Below, piece by piece: positions 35,061 through 35,327 of a DNA stretch of 35,327 nt. The notes under the pieces were generated by a model that had not been told where the DNA came from, searched no databases, and was given only the letters and a program-made list of their open reading frames with translations. How positions within the stretch are numbered: position 1 is the stretch's first letter; each line of letters begins with the position of its first letter. The translations under genes were made by a program, and so were the position numbers. Origin of the DNA: CAZDCZ01 sp964504155 (GTDB lineage: Bacteria; Bacteroidota; Bacteroidia; Bacteroidales; UBA12077); the NCBI GenBank assembly GCA_964504155.1, contig CAZDCZ010000026.1, positions 1-35,327 on the forward strand, read 5' to 3'.

Positions 35061-35327
35061 GTGTTTATATTTTTTGTAAACTTAATAACCTGAGTTCGAT
35101 ATAAGAAAAACCCTATTTTGCTTATAAAAAACAAGAATTATTATTACATTAAAGTATTGAAACCTAAATATTTAATGTAAATAATAATGTAAATTTAGTT
35201 GATTTTTTTTATTTAACAGATGAATTCTGCAAAGAATTTGAATTAATCATGAGGGGGACACCATATTGAAAGAGAAAGTGGTTTAAAGCGAAGAAATAAA
35301 TCTTCGAAGTTAAATAATACTTAAGTA
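35061..35327. other. Intergenic end of window
   Basis: No gene recognised. A small stem CGAAGA/TCTTCG with a 6-nt loop lies at 35289-35306 without a T tail. A G-rich stretch near 35250 stands out from the AT-rich background but matches nothing that I can name. Confidence 0.4.

Overview
The window is AT-rich and looks like the chromosome of a free-living Bacteroidota, probably Bacteroidales/Marinilabiliales. The signs are: promoters of the form TTG-N20-TAnnTTTG, a lack of Shine-Dalgarno sequences, the Bacteroidota-restricted families DUF5916 and DUF4834, a DksA-like protein that has lost most of its zinc cysteines, and secreted proteins with short Bacteroidota-type signal peptides. The genus is inference. 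No rRNA, tRNA or CRISPR array was recognised.

Layout. 1-2.85 kb: a minus-strand acyl-activating enzyme / ACP / PlsC acyltransferase fusion. 3.0-4.6 kb: an FAD-dependent dehydrogenase. 4.6-4.75 kb: a small MITE-like element. 5.0-13.05 kb: a complete phosphate-starvation locus (outer-membrane porin, pstS, pstC, pstA, pstB, phoU, PhoB-type regulator, PhoR-type kinase), preceded by an in-phase array of 11-bp repeats that looks like a Pho box. 13.2-17.2 kb: an accessory island in which a TetR regulator and an uncharacterised radical SAM protein lie between decayed insertion sequences (IS1595-like on the left, ISL3/ISAon1-like on the right), with a broken cyclic-nucleotide-binding gene and a 100-N scaffold gap. 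17.2-22.8 kb: minus-strand housekeeping genes ileS, dksA-like, lspA and a universal stress protein. 22.9-23.6 kb: a composite of mobile-DNA debris, the 3' end of a group II intron abutting a truncated IS4-family transposase. 23.8-28.1 kb: mlaE-mlaF, a DUF4834 protein, trpS, sdaA. 28.1-35.1 kb: a Na/Pi cotransporter with a C-terminal PhoU domain, an LPP20-like secreted protein, a DUF5916 outer-membrane protein and an unrecognised secreted protein.

How the genes fit together. Phosphate is the main theme. The Pst system is the high-affinity route, fed by its own porin and controlled by PhoU and the two-component pair; the Na/Pi carrier is a separate route about 15 kb away. The second theme is envelope lipid: the acyl-ACP synthetase/acyltransferase fusion, MlaEF lipid transport and LspA. 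The third is mobile-element decay: pieces of four element types are present and three of them share terminal sequence.

The promoter boxes correct several start codons. For ileS, lspA, tetR and the LPP20-like gene a perfect TAnnTTTG box overlaps or abuts the most upstream possible start codon, so translation must begin further downstream; the coordinates below use the corrected starts.
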